A DNA stretch of 64,000 nt, from contig VJWN01000002.1 of NCBI GenBank assembly GCA_007644065.1, positions 756,925 through 820,924 of the forward strand, read 5' to 3'. This DNA comes from Margaritispora aquatica (lineage: Eukaryota; Ascomycota; Leotiomycetes; Helotiales; Discinellaceae). Numbering within the stretch: the stretch's first letter is position 1; the number at the start of each line of letters is the position of its first letter. This document shows positions 23,382 through 33,184 of this stretch, piece by piece. The position numbers and the translations under genes are program-made. Under the pieces are notes generated by a model, which was not told where the DNA came from, did not search any database, and saw nothing but the letters and a program-made list of their open reading frames with translations.

Positions 23382-23544
23382 ATTTGAGTAGATATTTGCT
23401 ACAATCTCGGCGATTAGCATGGCGCAGGGGCATATCTGGTTGGAGTATTAGGGGCGTTGTTCAATGGCACTGGTGGAGAGGGATAAAGGCGTCATCACAT
23501 TTGTCTATGAGTTGGCAAGAATTTAGTAGTTCACTTCTTGTGAA

Positions 23545-24521
23545 TCAAGAGTTTCTTCTAGAGTCGTCTCGCCTCCTATCACGAGAACCATCTCTATGTC
23601 TACGAACGTCACTGTCCCTCTCTCGATATTCTCGATCGCGACTCTGGCGACGTGGGCTCTTCCTCCTTGAATGACGTTCCTCCCTATTTTCTTCGTATCT
23701 GGAAGACTTACTTCGAGCAGCATTATCCTGGACCGGAGTGACTGATCGTGACCTCCTCCTCTCCCGCTCTCCCTTCTCATGACGAGACCGTCTCTTGCGA
23801 TCACCATCGTCCTCACTCTCTTTTGGCCGCCGTGATCTGTGATGATGACGATGCTTATGTGACCTTTCAGGTTTCTTCCCATCCTTCACTCTGGCCAATG
23901 CCAATGCCACTTCATCCTTTTTCTCCTGTATCAAAAAGGCCTTCATAGGATCCTCATCATCTTGATCCTCCATGAGCTTCGCCAGCTCAATCTCCTCCCG
24001 GATCATTGGCCTTTCCTCCTCACTCTCACTTTCGCTCGTCCGCCGTCTCTTTCGGCGCTCATCTCCATCCTCGGTGATTTGCTTCGCGCCCACAGTAAGG
24101 TCGTGTCCCTCGTCTGGCTCGTCGTCCCTCTTCTTGTATCTCGTGTGGTCTACTCGCAAGGTGCGGCCTTTGATCACGGTTCCTCCGAGATTGTCGACGG
24201 CAAGGTCTGTGCTTCGTTGGTCCTCATACTTGAGGAAGGCAAATCCGCGAGATTTGCCAGTTTCTTTATCCCGTACGAGGTTGATGTAGGTTGGCTCCCC
24301 AAATTGCGAAAAAATTGTAATCACATCTCCCTCGGTCAGCTCGAATGGAAGGCCCCCAATGTTAATGAAGGCTGTATCTCGGTAATCAGTATGCCATGAA
24401 GCTTCTGGAGAGCTGTATTCCATTAGTCAGAGAAAGATGTTGCGCATAGGACGATGTGAGCTTACACTCCATTTTCCAATTCTCTCTTATTGAGCTCTTG
24501 GATTTGCCGTATGCTGTTCAT
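23545..24521 (-). CDS. ist3: RES-complex RNA-binding protein Ist3/Snu17 (RBMX2-like)
   Basis: A spliceosomal protein of the pre-mRNA retention and splicing (RES) complex acting at the activated B complex. Two exons; the first encodes [18 protein letters not shown] and a single intron (about 24467-24418) leads to [20 protein letters not shown]. The RRM has RNP2 [16 protein letters not shown] and RNP1 [12 protein letters not shown], then [20 protein letters not shown], the sequence order specific to Ist3/RBMX2. The C-terminal half is a long Arg/Ser/Glu/Lys-rich tail (RRDDSRRNS at the end), longer than in yeast Ist3 but like human RBMX2. It is convergent with Hsv2 (stops 163 bp apart) and divergent from the dynein gene. 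Confidence 0.95.
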
Positions 24522-24883
24522 TTTGGCGCAGGTATTATTGTTTAGATTTTGGGAACTCTAATTCTTGTACTTGTTGTTTGCTATTCACATTGGTGTTGGC
24601 GCAAGTCTTTATTGTTCTTGGATGGAAGTCTAGATTTCGAAGTCGACGAGGCTGACGAAGTTTGGAGCTCTGCCTTGCATGAACCCAAACTCTCCATTCA
24701 CAACTTTATGAATACAAACGTCAATTTACCAACTTCACCACTAAACTCCTCAATAAGAAGCTGATTCAGATGAGTGATAGAGGGACTCTCAACGTATTCC
24801 AGCCTCGGTAGCATACCTACGAAGCTCCGATCGAAGTTTCCCAGTTGAATCCCAGTTGTGCTGCCCCCTGAGCCAATGTCAAA
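24522..24883. promoter_or_regulatory. divergent intergenic region, IST3 / dynein light intermediate chain
   Basis: A compact 362-bp divergent promoter with no recognisable motif. Confidence 0.4.
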
Positions 24884-26700
24884 ATGGCAAACAGATCCTC
24901 CACATATACGACCACGAGCGATCATGAAAGACCAAAGAGCGCAGATGCGAAGAAGGACATGTGGTCGACTATGCTTGACAATGTCGCCAGTGGAAAGCGA
25001 TTGCCAGAAAAGAATATCCTTGTCTTAGGTGGGCTATTTGTTCCATATGAAATACATAGACTGACCTCACGACAGGAGGGTCAACTGAATCGCAGAGAGA
25101 GTTTCTGGAAGCTCTATCTACAGAGGATTCAAGAAGACAGGATCGGCAGAGGAAACAGCCTCCTATAGCCAACAGCTTCGCTCTAGGATATACATACCAT
25201 GATGTGCTGGATGCCGACCACGAAGGTATGGCTACAGGCATTGCTAGAGTTGGGGACATTCCTAACCTCCAGTAGACATACTTGCTCGTCTCTCCGTATA
25301 CCTTCTCTCCGACCCCTCGCCTTCTTTCACCCCGCTCTTAGCTCCCCTTCTCACGCCCCAAACGATACCAAACACACTCATTGTGATATTATTGGACTGG
25401 TCGCAACCATGGTTCTGGTTGAGGCAGTTGCGAGACTGGATTCGGCTCTTGAGGACGTTACTTGTCTCTCTGGACGATGAAAGCAAAGAGAAAATGGCAG
25501 AGGTCATGATCGGCTGGCGAGATAGGGGGCGTGGTGGAAACAGTTTAGATGGTGGAGGTGTGAATAATCCAACGGATGGAGATGTTAGTTTACCGCTTGG
25601 ACCTGGAGAATGGGAAGAAGCCCTTGGACTACCATTATGCGTTGTTTGTCAAAATGTAAGTTGGTTCGACGAGCATTAATTTTTAGCATTCACTCACCAC
25701 ACCGTAGTCTGATCGAATTGAGGTACTGGAGAAGGAGAGAAGTTGGAAAGAAGAGGAGTTTGACATTGTTCTGCAGTTTCTGAGAACGATCCTGCTGAAA
25801 CGTACTAAATCCCCATGGCCTCAAAAAAGCACTTACTAACAGCTGTCAGACGGTGCCTCCCTCATATACACAATCCCATCGGTCACGAGCCCCTTACAAA
25901 GCCTCGTGCATTCGTCGTTGGGAATTCATTCACTACTCAAAAGGCAACCTTTGAAGCACAATGTCATTGACCGAGACAAGGTTCTTGTACCTCCCAATTG
26001 GGATTCTTGGGGCAAGATCAGAGTGCTGCGTGATGGCTTCGATGTTGAGGCCGTCAATAAAGGTTGGTCTCTGGACATCGAGGAGTCATACGAAACTGCT
26101 CCTGAATCTGAAGATTCGCCTGAGGTTGAAAGTGCTGCCAACCAGCCACAGATCTCAGGTGGAGCAGTGGAGGTCTACGAAGAGAGGATAAGAGATCCTA
26201 GTTTGGATGCTCTGCAAGCGACAAACGCTGAGAGTAACGGCTATAAACTCGAAGTGCCAAGTTCAGATACCCAACATTTTCTGGGAATGCAACTGAAAAT
26301 CCTGGATCAAATCCGTCAGGGTGCTGAAATAAGTGGCATGGACAGTAGCCGACAAATTCGAGGTCGGCACGACAGTTTTTCTGGGATAGATGGAGGTGAC
26401 GAAATCGGCAATGAAGCAAGAGTTAACGAACATATTGGGCCTGTGCAATTCAATATGGGTGGCATTCAAGTAGATGCCGATGATATGTTGCAGAGACTTA
26501 AGGTAAATCCATTCTTTGATATTATTGACATCAACTAACTTAATTAACAGGATCGCCAGACATATCAAACACCCGAACCCAGCTCACCAGGAGCGCCTCC
26601 GTCAGATGGCAACCAAAACGAGAAGCTGGCTTCGTTCTTTGCTGGCCTTTTGAAAAAGAGTAACGCGAGTGCCTCGAGTAGCCCAAAACCAGGGGTATAA
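24884..26700 (+). CDS. cytoplasmic dynein 1 light intermediate chain
   Basis: A dynein motor subunit that binds the heavy chain through a Ras-like fold and links cargo adaptors through its C-terminus. Six exons give about 520 residues. The N-terminus has MWSTMLDNVASGKRLPEKNI, then LVLGGSTESQREFLEALS at the position of the nucleotide-binding loop. The domain continues with SFALGYTYHDV, LIVILLDWSQPWFWLRQLRD, KHGASLIYTIPS and LKHNVIDRDKVLVPPNWDSW, all typical of fungal light intermediate chains. The C-terminal third is acidic and disordered, with a final helix EKLASFFAGLLKKS. The canonical G-x-x-x-x-G-K-T is absent, so nucleotide binding by this loop is doubtful. Splice junctions were checked for frame at each exon. 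Confidence 0.9.
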
Positions 26701-26998
26701 ACTGGGATTAAGTGTACGTTACATTGTGTTACATTCTGAAAGTAATGTTGTGATATGGTGGAAAGCATTGCGGGATTTGGCTTGGAGTTTCATGCTGGTC
26801 AGATGATGAAAAAGGTTTGCGAATAGGCCCTTCAGCGGCTCTTGCATGATACCCAGCGGCATGTTGTATGCGAGAGAGCTGCAGAAGCTGTGTACTTCAT
26901 CTTGTAATAGATAAAAATTTGAATGATTCAATTGATCTTACTTTTCAAGATCTATGTAAGCGTCGAATTATTTCAAAAATGGTATGAATAATCTTCAT

Positions 26999-28093
26999 TT
27001 AACATGACCCATGAGCTAACTCAGCGAAGGCTCCAAATATTTCCTTTTCTTTCACTGCTCTCTCAGTCGAAATCCGTTCCACATTTTTTCTGCTAAGAAT
27101 CCCACTCTCACAAATGTAACTGTTGACGAAAGTCCCCTCTACTGTCTCAAAGTACACATTCTTTGTCAGAACCGCCTGCTTTTCTCTCGCTTCCAAATTT
27201 TTCCCCAAAACTTCCCATTTGTCTCCCCACGCAGCCCTGATCTCAAAACTGTCATTGCCCTCCTCGGCATGACCTTTCAAATCCACGTCAGACACAATCT
27301 TGTCGCTCTCACTCACTACCACCACCTGAGCAGTTGGAGAAAGTGCTTTAGCACACAGCACGGCGGCCAGGGAGCCAGTCTTATTGCTCACGCACCCAGA
27401 GCGAGAAATACGATCTGCTCCTAAGAGAACAATGTCCACACCCCGAGCAAGTAGCGCGACACTAGCATCAGACTCAATCCGGACAGACAGACGTTCTGCG
27501 TTTCGTGACCCAATGTCTTTGAGTACCGCCAGGCCAAGAAATGCCCCTTCAAAGCGTGGCCTACTCTCCATGATTCTAAGGTCAATTTCAAGTTCTGGAA
27601 TGTCCTTCAGGGCTGCCACCAGACAAGCTTTCATAGTCGACGAATAAGACAGCGTTAAGATACTAACTCGTCTCATTCCGAGTTCAACCCTTTTCCCTCT
27701 CATCCACGCGATAAATGCTTCCGTGAGTCTCACCAGTGTCTTCCTTCGCTCCTCGATGCACTGCTCCACAGCTACAATAGCCGAATCTTTCATCGTGCTC
27801 CCTCTGCAACCACCACTTGGCCATGCATGGCCAAACTCATCATCCCACCTCTTCTTCACATTTTCCAAGGCCGAGATGAGCGCACCGCCTATGGCGGCGT
27901 CCATTGATGGTCGAGCAGACTTGAGTGCGAAACCATAGGAGCAGATTTGCTCGAAGAGGTGTTCTGCTATGTATGGGTTGTGGGTTTCCCGGATGAGTGT
28001 GATGAGGAGGGTTAGCGACGTATGGGCAAGGACTGACGCGCCGTTGTCGTGGTCATTTTTGAGGACATCGACTGCTTCCTGGAGGGTAGCCAT
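26999..28093 (-). CDS. eIF2B alpha/beta/delta - sugar-phosphate isomerase family protein
   Basis: Single-exon protein of 364 residues in the family uniting eIF2B regulatory subunits, methylthioribose-1-phosphate isomerase (MtnA) and ribose-1,5-bisphosphate isomerase. The start at 28093 (good context, A at -3) gives MATLQEAVDVLKNDHDNGAS. The frame is open to an upstream ATG at 28261, but the extra 56 residues look non-domain. The Rossmann-like half has DIVLLGADRISRSG and VSNKTGSLAAVLCAKALS, the conserved Asp and NK-x-G segments of the family. The position of the catalytic Cys in the isomerases reads SILTLSYSSTMKA, so Ser replaces Cys. It is too short and divergent to be a core eIF2B subunit with confidence. 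Function is unknown. Confidence 0.85.
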   Translation of the reverse strand: MATLQEAVDVLKNDHDNGASVLAHTSLTLLITLIRETHNPYIAEHLFEQICSYGFALKSARPSMDAAIGGALISALENVKKRWDDEFGHAWPSGGCRGSTMKDSAIVAVEQCIEERRKTLVRLTEAFIAWMRGKRVELGMRRVSILTLSYSSTMKACLVAALKDIPELEIDLRIMESRPRFEGAFLGLAVLKDIGSRNAERLSVRIESDASVALLARGVDIVLLGADRISRSGCVSNKTGSLAAVLCAKALSPTAQVVVVSESDKIVSDVDLKGHAEEGNDSFEIRAAWGDKWEVLGKNLEAREKQAVLTKNVYFETVEGTFVNSYICESGILSRKNVERISTERAVKEKEIFGAFAELAHGSC

Positions 28094-29506
28094 AGTTTCT
28101 TGTTGGATGTGATGAGTGAAATAGCGAGCTGCGAGTAAGCTGGAAATATAGTGTTGTTGATGTTTAACATCCGAGGTCTTAAGTCGTGGCAGACTATGCA
28201 GGTTGCATGCACCAAGGCTGCTTGAGATTGGCTGGCAATAGCAAACTCCATGAAAAAGCATTTTGTGCCGTTTGACAACGAGATCTATGTCTTCGAGCTC
28301 TCTACCCGCACCGCTTTATGTGTGCTCTGGTATACTCTCCCCTGGGTTCCAGAATAATGCTTTTACTAGCAAAAGAAATCTTTGGATTGGCCAGCTAGAC
28401 AAGGAACATCAAATTGAGTCTGGGAAATACTCGAACCCCCGTATTATTAACAGAACGAAAACTAACACTGCCCACGAGTATGTATATACTAAAATGTTGA
28501 GCTTCTGGGGCAGGGATGAGCAAGGACAAGAAAGGGAGCAAAATAGCAAGAATTGATTCGAAGGAATTAGAACTAAATGTGAGATGAGCTCTCGCCCCAC
28601 TAGACCTTAAACTTGGGTGTGGCCTTTCATTTATTCTGACAATGACATGAGTACATGAGAGAGCAGTGTCTCCGCATGGTGGTGGTCACAGACTTGTCAA
28701 CGATGGAAGATATGGAGAGCTTACATAATCGTAGTCAAGGTCTGATCGATCATTATGTCTACCTCACTTCACTTGATCACCTTTTCCTCTTCGGTAACTC
28801 AGGTGACCTCTTTGCAAAGGTGAGGAGCATTCAAAAATCTCTTACTGAAAGTCTATGTCCAGAGATACGTTCTCTCATAGTATAAAATTGGAAACATTAA
28901 AAGGACCTTACTCAAGTCAAGCTTTGGCGAGAGATTTTGGATATCGGAAGACATCTGCATTTTCAAATATTTCTGTAGCGCACAATTCTATTCCAATATC
29001 TTCGTAGTCTTTCGAAAGTCAACCGTATCAACACACCAGGCGAGGCGGGTCGAGGTCGCTTGGACATATGTGCTGTCGGCCTCGCCTAGATGAATTTTCG
29101 ATCAGACTAACCCTGATTGTACTTCACCATTCAACAAGTTCAGAAAACTTAGTTACCTCGGGTGTTCCTGCTATTTTCAGCAAATACAACATGTACTAAA
29201 GAGCAGTCACTAAATCGGATGATTTTCAAGTAGGGCAACTTCCCCATTTTTGACAGTATCTCCCCTTCCTATCTTCGCAACGTTGCCCGATGATCCCTCC
29301 CCGAAGGCAAAATATATGCGGATCACTTCTTGATAGCTATGCTTGCAACCTATGCAGTTCTAAACGATCTTATCATGCTGGTACCCACTCTTGACATATT
29401 CCATGGTTGAAAATTAAATTATAGATCAGCTCATAAGCAGGACTGTCAGCTTTCATTGTTTTTGTTGTTGATCTCACAGTTGAAAATCTCCTTTGAACAA
29501 TTAATC
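28094..29506. other. divergent intergenic region, eIF2B-like / NCS1 permease
   Basis: About 1.4 kb. The eIF2B-like frame is open a further 168 nt on the minus strand (to 28261). The rest has no recognisable gene and should carry the promoters of two divergent genes. Confidence 0.45.
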
Positions 29507-31865
29507 ATGAATTCACGTCTAAGAGGTGCAAGGGACAAGTTGAGATTGAAGGGTGACGAGGAACAGCATGAGAAGACGGATTCGTGGAGTAACCGAGATC
29601 TGATCCCTCTTCCTCCAGCCAGGCGAACATGGGGTGCATTTCATTACTTTGGTTACTGGGCTATCAGTTCGTTGAATGTTAGCAATTGGCAGACACCAAA
29701 TACATATTTGAGTAAGTAATTATTCCTCGTCTGGGAACACAGAATCTAACTTGAGACTAGCTATTGGATTGTAAGTATCACCAGATCAAACCACACTTTC
29801 GAGCAATATCTGTTTTATGAGAGAACTTATCATCATACTGAATATTTCTCCTATTCCATGATCACAATAACTGACTTGAACATTTAGATCTGTTGGCCAG
29901 TCGATGGCTGTGATCGTTATTTCCAGAGGTCTCATTGCATTCTTTTCAACTCTGGTCGCATGGTGTGGGTTGAAATGGCACATTGGCTTCACGATTCAGA
30001 ACAGATTTACATGGGGCATGCGTGGAAGCTATATTCCTCTTTTACAGCGGATTCTACTGAACTTCATATGGACAGCTGTGCAATGTAAGCATACCTCACA
30101 CTTGAAGCTCATCAATTACTGACACTTCCCGGGTTGGAATGGCGGTAGACTCGTAGCGTAAGTATTTCTTGATACGGATGATCAATTTCGATACTGACCT
30201 TCTAGTGTCTGTCTTTCAGCTATTTGGCCGTCATACGCTACAATCCCAAACACCCTTCCATCTTCAATGCCAACCACTACATCTCAATTCGTTGGCTTCA
30301 TCATCTTCTGGACGCTTTCGCTACCCTTCCTCTTCATTCGACCCGAGAAATTCAAGCTGCCCTTCCAAGTTGTATCCATTTATTGCGGCGTGGGAATGAT
30401 GTGCATGAGTAGGTCGCACATTCTGCGTAATCCTTCCTCGCTGATGAATTTAGTGATTTGGTCCTTGGCAGTAGCCAAAGGTGTCGGCCCAATCTTCACT
30501 GCTGGCCAAAGTATCGCGGAGGGAAGCAGATGGAACTCATCATGGCTTATGATGAGGGGGATTAACCAGATGCTGGGAGGTATTGCTGCAGGAATAACGA
30601 ATGGCTCTGACTTTTCGCGATATGCGAAGTCCCCGAAGCATTATATTGGAGGCTCAATCGCCTCTGTCTGGGTGGTGGGAACATTGGTGAGTGTCATCTC
30701 AAATCTAAATGTTTTAAGCGAACTTGAGAAACTTGCGACCCAAAGCTTACCAGACTACTTCAGGTATCACTTGTCGGATTAGTAACCACTTCTGCTTGTC
30801 AGAAGATTTATGGAGAGATTTACTGGAACCGTAAGCTCCATAGAGAAGAAATGTTTCTCTCGTTGGATGCTAATGTCTCTCAGCTCCTGATTTGCTTATG
30901 GTTATGATGGACAACGGCCAAGGTTCATCTAAATCAAGAGCGGGTGTATTTTTTCTTTCAGCAGGCTTCGCCTTAACAGCAATGTTTGAAAATATTTGCG
31001 TAAGCTGCACGAAGCCTTAGATGCAGGTTGATGTACTAATATGAGACAGGGAAACGCCGTAGCAGGTGGTATCGACCTCGCTGGTCTATTCCCGAAATAC
31101 ATAGATATCAGACGAGTATGACCTCTAATTCTCAGAGCCTACTTCCAGATACTAACATTTTCGCTAGGGGGCATTAATAACATTCATCGCCTGCTGGATT
31201 GTCCAGCCCTGGCAACTAATCAATCGAGCTGCAACATTTATCACAGTTCTCTCCTCATTCTCAGTCTTCCTTGCACCACTAATCGGCGTCATGTGCTGTG
31301 ACTTCCTGGTCTTAAGAAGAGGCAAAATACAATTAAGTAATCTTTACAGAACAACTGATACAAACTACTGGTATTGGCATGGCTTGAACTGGAGAGTTGT
31401 GCCTGCTTGGTTGGCTGGATGGGCTCCGTAAGATAATTATATTAGTGCCTCGCATGACGTTTGCTGACCCTCCGATTTAGTACTGTAGGAGGTCTGATAG
31501 TTACTGTTCGAGGAAACACGAATGCTCCACGACCATTATTCCAGTTGTATTACATGGCTTTCTTCTTCGGTATGCATGATTCTTATTTCAACCATTATGC
31601 ACAGCTAATTCGCTTACCAGGCTTTTTCACAAGTGCTCTCCTGTTCTACATCACAATGAAGCTCTTCCCTGTTCCTGGAATGGGTGCTTACGATGACATT
31701 GACTACTTCGGTGCATTTACAGTCAAGGAAGCAGCTGTTCTTGGTGTTGCGCAGCTGAGCGGGAATAACTCCTCACTTGAGGGTGTGGAAGATACCCCGC
31801 CGCCATTGGGCAACAATGAGAAAGGCCCAAAGACTGGTTATGTGGTTGCCGATGGGGCTTACTAG
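29507..31865 (+). CDS. NCS1-family permease (uracil/uridine/allantoin type)
   Basis: A twelve-helix plasma-membrane symporter of the nucleobase-cation-symport-1 family, Fur-like branch. The N-terminal motif NRDLIPLPPARRTWGAFHYF and SSLNVSNWQTPNTYLTIGLS are diagnostic. Later segments include GGIAAGITNGSDFSRYAKSP, DLAGLFPKYIDIRRGA and the C-terminal MGAYDDIDYFGAF. Splicing requires about eleven exons, including a 10-nt microexon (29761-29770). One intron (30085-30132, 48 nt) ends in GG rather than AG; using GG gives the family motif VQCWNGGRLVAVCLSAIWP in frame, whereas the nearest AG (30145-30146) leads to an immediate stop. Thus the gene may be functional with a non-canonical acceptor, or recently damaged. 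Length would be about 530 residues. The start at 29507 is the first ATG of the frame. Substrate is not determinable. Confidence 0.88.
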
Positions 31866-32027
31866 GTTGCTCGGTTCGAGAAGGTGCTTTCAAGGTACGG
31901 CTTGACGGTAAATTTGTGGTATAGAAAATTACGTACATGGCAGTGACAAGATACAGCACAAGGGAAACCAAACCCTTGGATTGTTCATATAGCAAATAAG
32001 ATGTATGAAAACGTATCGTAAGACTCT

Positions 32028-32181
32028 GGAGAGGTAGCTTAGAGGTAAAGCGCACAGCTTGCACGTAATCTTCTTGGCGCGGTATGGTGACATGTCACCC
32101 CTTTGCCACGCACGATGTGTGAGGCAAGACTAAGGAGTTCGGTAATGCTGTGAGTCGTCAGTTCGAATCTGACCATCTTCA
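32028..32181 (+). tRNA. intron-containing tRNA-like gene, anticodon TGC (Ala) or GCA (Cys) by register
   Basis: A cloverleaf can be drawn: acceptor GGAGAGG (32028-32034) with CATCTTC (32174-32180, one G-A mismatch and one G-U), D arm GCTT/AAGC, anticodon stem CACAG (32053-32057) with CTGTG (32148-32152), and T arm GTCAG-TTCGAAT-CTGAC (32157-32173). Box A (TAGCTTAGAGG) and box B (GTTCGAAT) promoters are present, and an 8-T terminator follows. In standard numbering the anticodon is TGC with an 83-nt intron after position 37 (32064-32146). Shifting the stem by one base gives ACAGC/GCTGT and anticodon GCA. The Ala identity pair G3-U70 is missing. The intron contains a perfect 14-bp palindrome. 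It may be functional, or a tRNA relic. Confidence 0.65.
32086..32099. repeat. 14-bp perfect palindrome inside the tRNA-like intron
   Basis: GGTGACATGTCACC equals its own reverse complement. In RNA it could only form a very tight hairpin; flanking TTTGCC...GGCAAG (32102-32136) is a second inverted repeat. Confidence 0.85.
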
Positions 32182-32188
32182 ATAATGC

Positions 32189-32196
32189 TTTTTTTT
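32189..32196 (+). terminator. RNA polymerase III T-run terminator
   Basis: Eight consecutive T residues 7 nt after the discriminator base of the tRNA-like gene, as expected for Pol III termination. Confidence 0.7.
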
Positions 32197-33184
32197 GTGC
32201 TATTTCCCTGCCTTTTGGGCCAGCATCTTTTGCAAAGACAAAAAGACAAAAGTGTTCCAAACTCGAGTGATGCCGGCCGAATAAGCGAGCTTGTTAGGTG
32301 GTTTAGGAACTTGCGGTTACTTAGAATGGAAAGAGCGATCATAAGTGATTGGTGTTCAGATTTTAGTTTATTGAGCAAACAAGCAATATCTTAATTAACT
32401 GACCAGTGAGAATTGTTATTCAAATCGGAAATAGCAATGAAGTCTACTGGTCAAAGACAATCCAAACCTATACGCTGCACTTTGGCCAATAAACTTATCG
32501 TCTTCTCATTAGTCATATACGTGTAGCCTTGTTCCGGATGAAACAAGTCGTTATTTCAACATTCACTAGCTCTGTAGATTACTTTGATGGGCTTGTTATT
32601 TATATTGCTCTCCAGAAAACCCACATTCTTACACCAAATATGCCCGGGAATTTGAACGGAGCTCCCTACGATGCGTGTAAAAACGTCTAATATGTCTGTA
32701 TAACTTTTACCATTTTTATAACTCACTTTGCTTCTTGTATACCTCAAATGATTTGCTTTCTACTATATATCGAGCAATATTTCTAATAAACTAATCCGAC
32801 GAAAGGAATCAGATTTGGGCTTGGAAGAGTTCAGAGCCCTTTTGTCAGTTGCAGCCTTTGTCGGCATTTGGCTCTCTTGTCCCTGAGTAGCTCGCTTAAT
32901 GTAACTGCATTTTCAGTATGAAAGAATCCGAACATCACAAAACAATTGATCCCAACTAATAAACGTATATGATTAGATAGCCTGCAGAGGCGTGGCAATG
33001 ATAGCGGTCGATACCGAGAGCCTTCTCTATATTCTATTGGCTTGTTCACAATTCCCTATCTTCACAGTGTTGCAAGGTTGACATATCGCTTTATCCGTAA
33101 TTATAAGAGCAACACGATTATATAAAAAATGTACATAACTGGTATATTTCCAATCATATCTTCATTATGTATAATATTACACGC
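32197..33184. other. intergenic, tRNA-like gene to PEX16
   Basis: About 1 kb of AT-rich DNA with no gene I can support. It includes the PEX16 3' side. Confidence 0.5.

Noticed and set aside
23748..24399. Plus-strand ORFs across the IST3 gene
   Set aside because: They are antisense shadows of the RRM and RS-rich coding region.
28094..28261. 56-residue N-terminal extension of the eIF2B-like protein
   Set aside because: It is in frame with an ATG, but has no family resemblance; the internal ATG at 28093 has good context and starts the conserved part.
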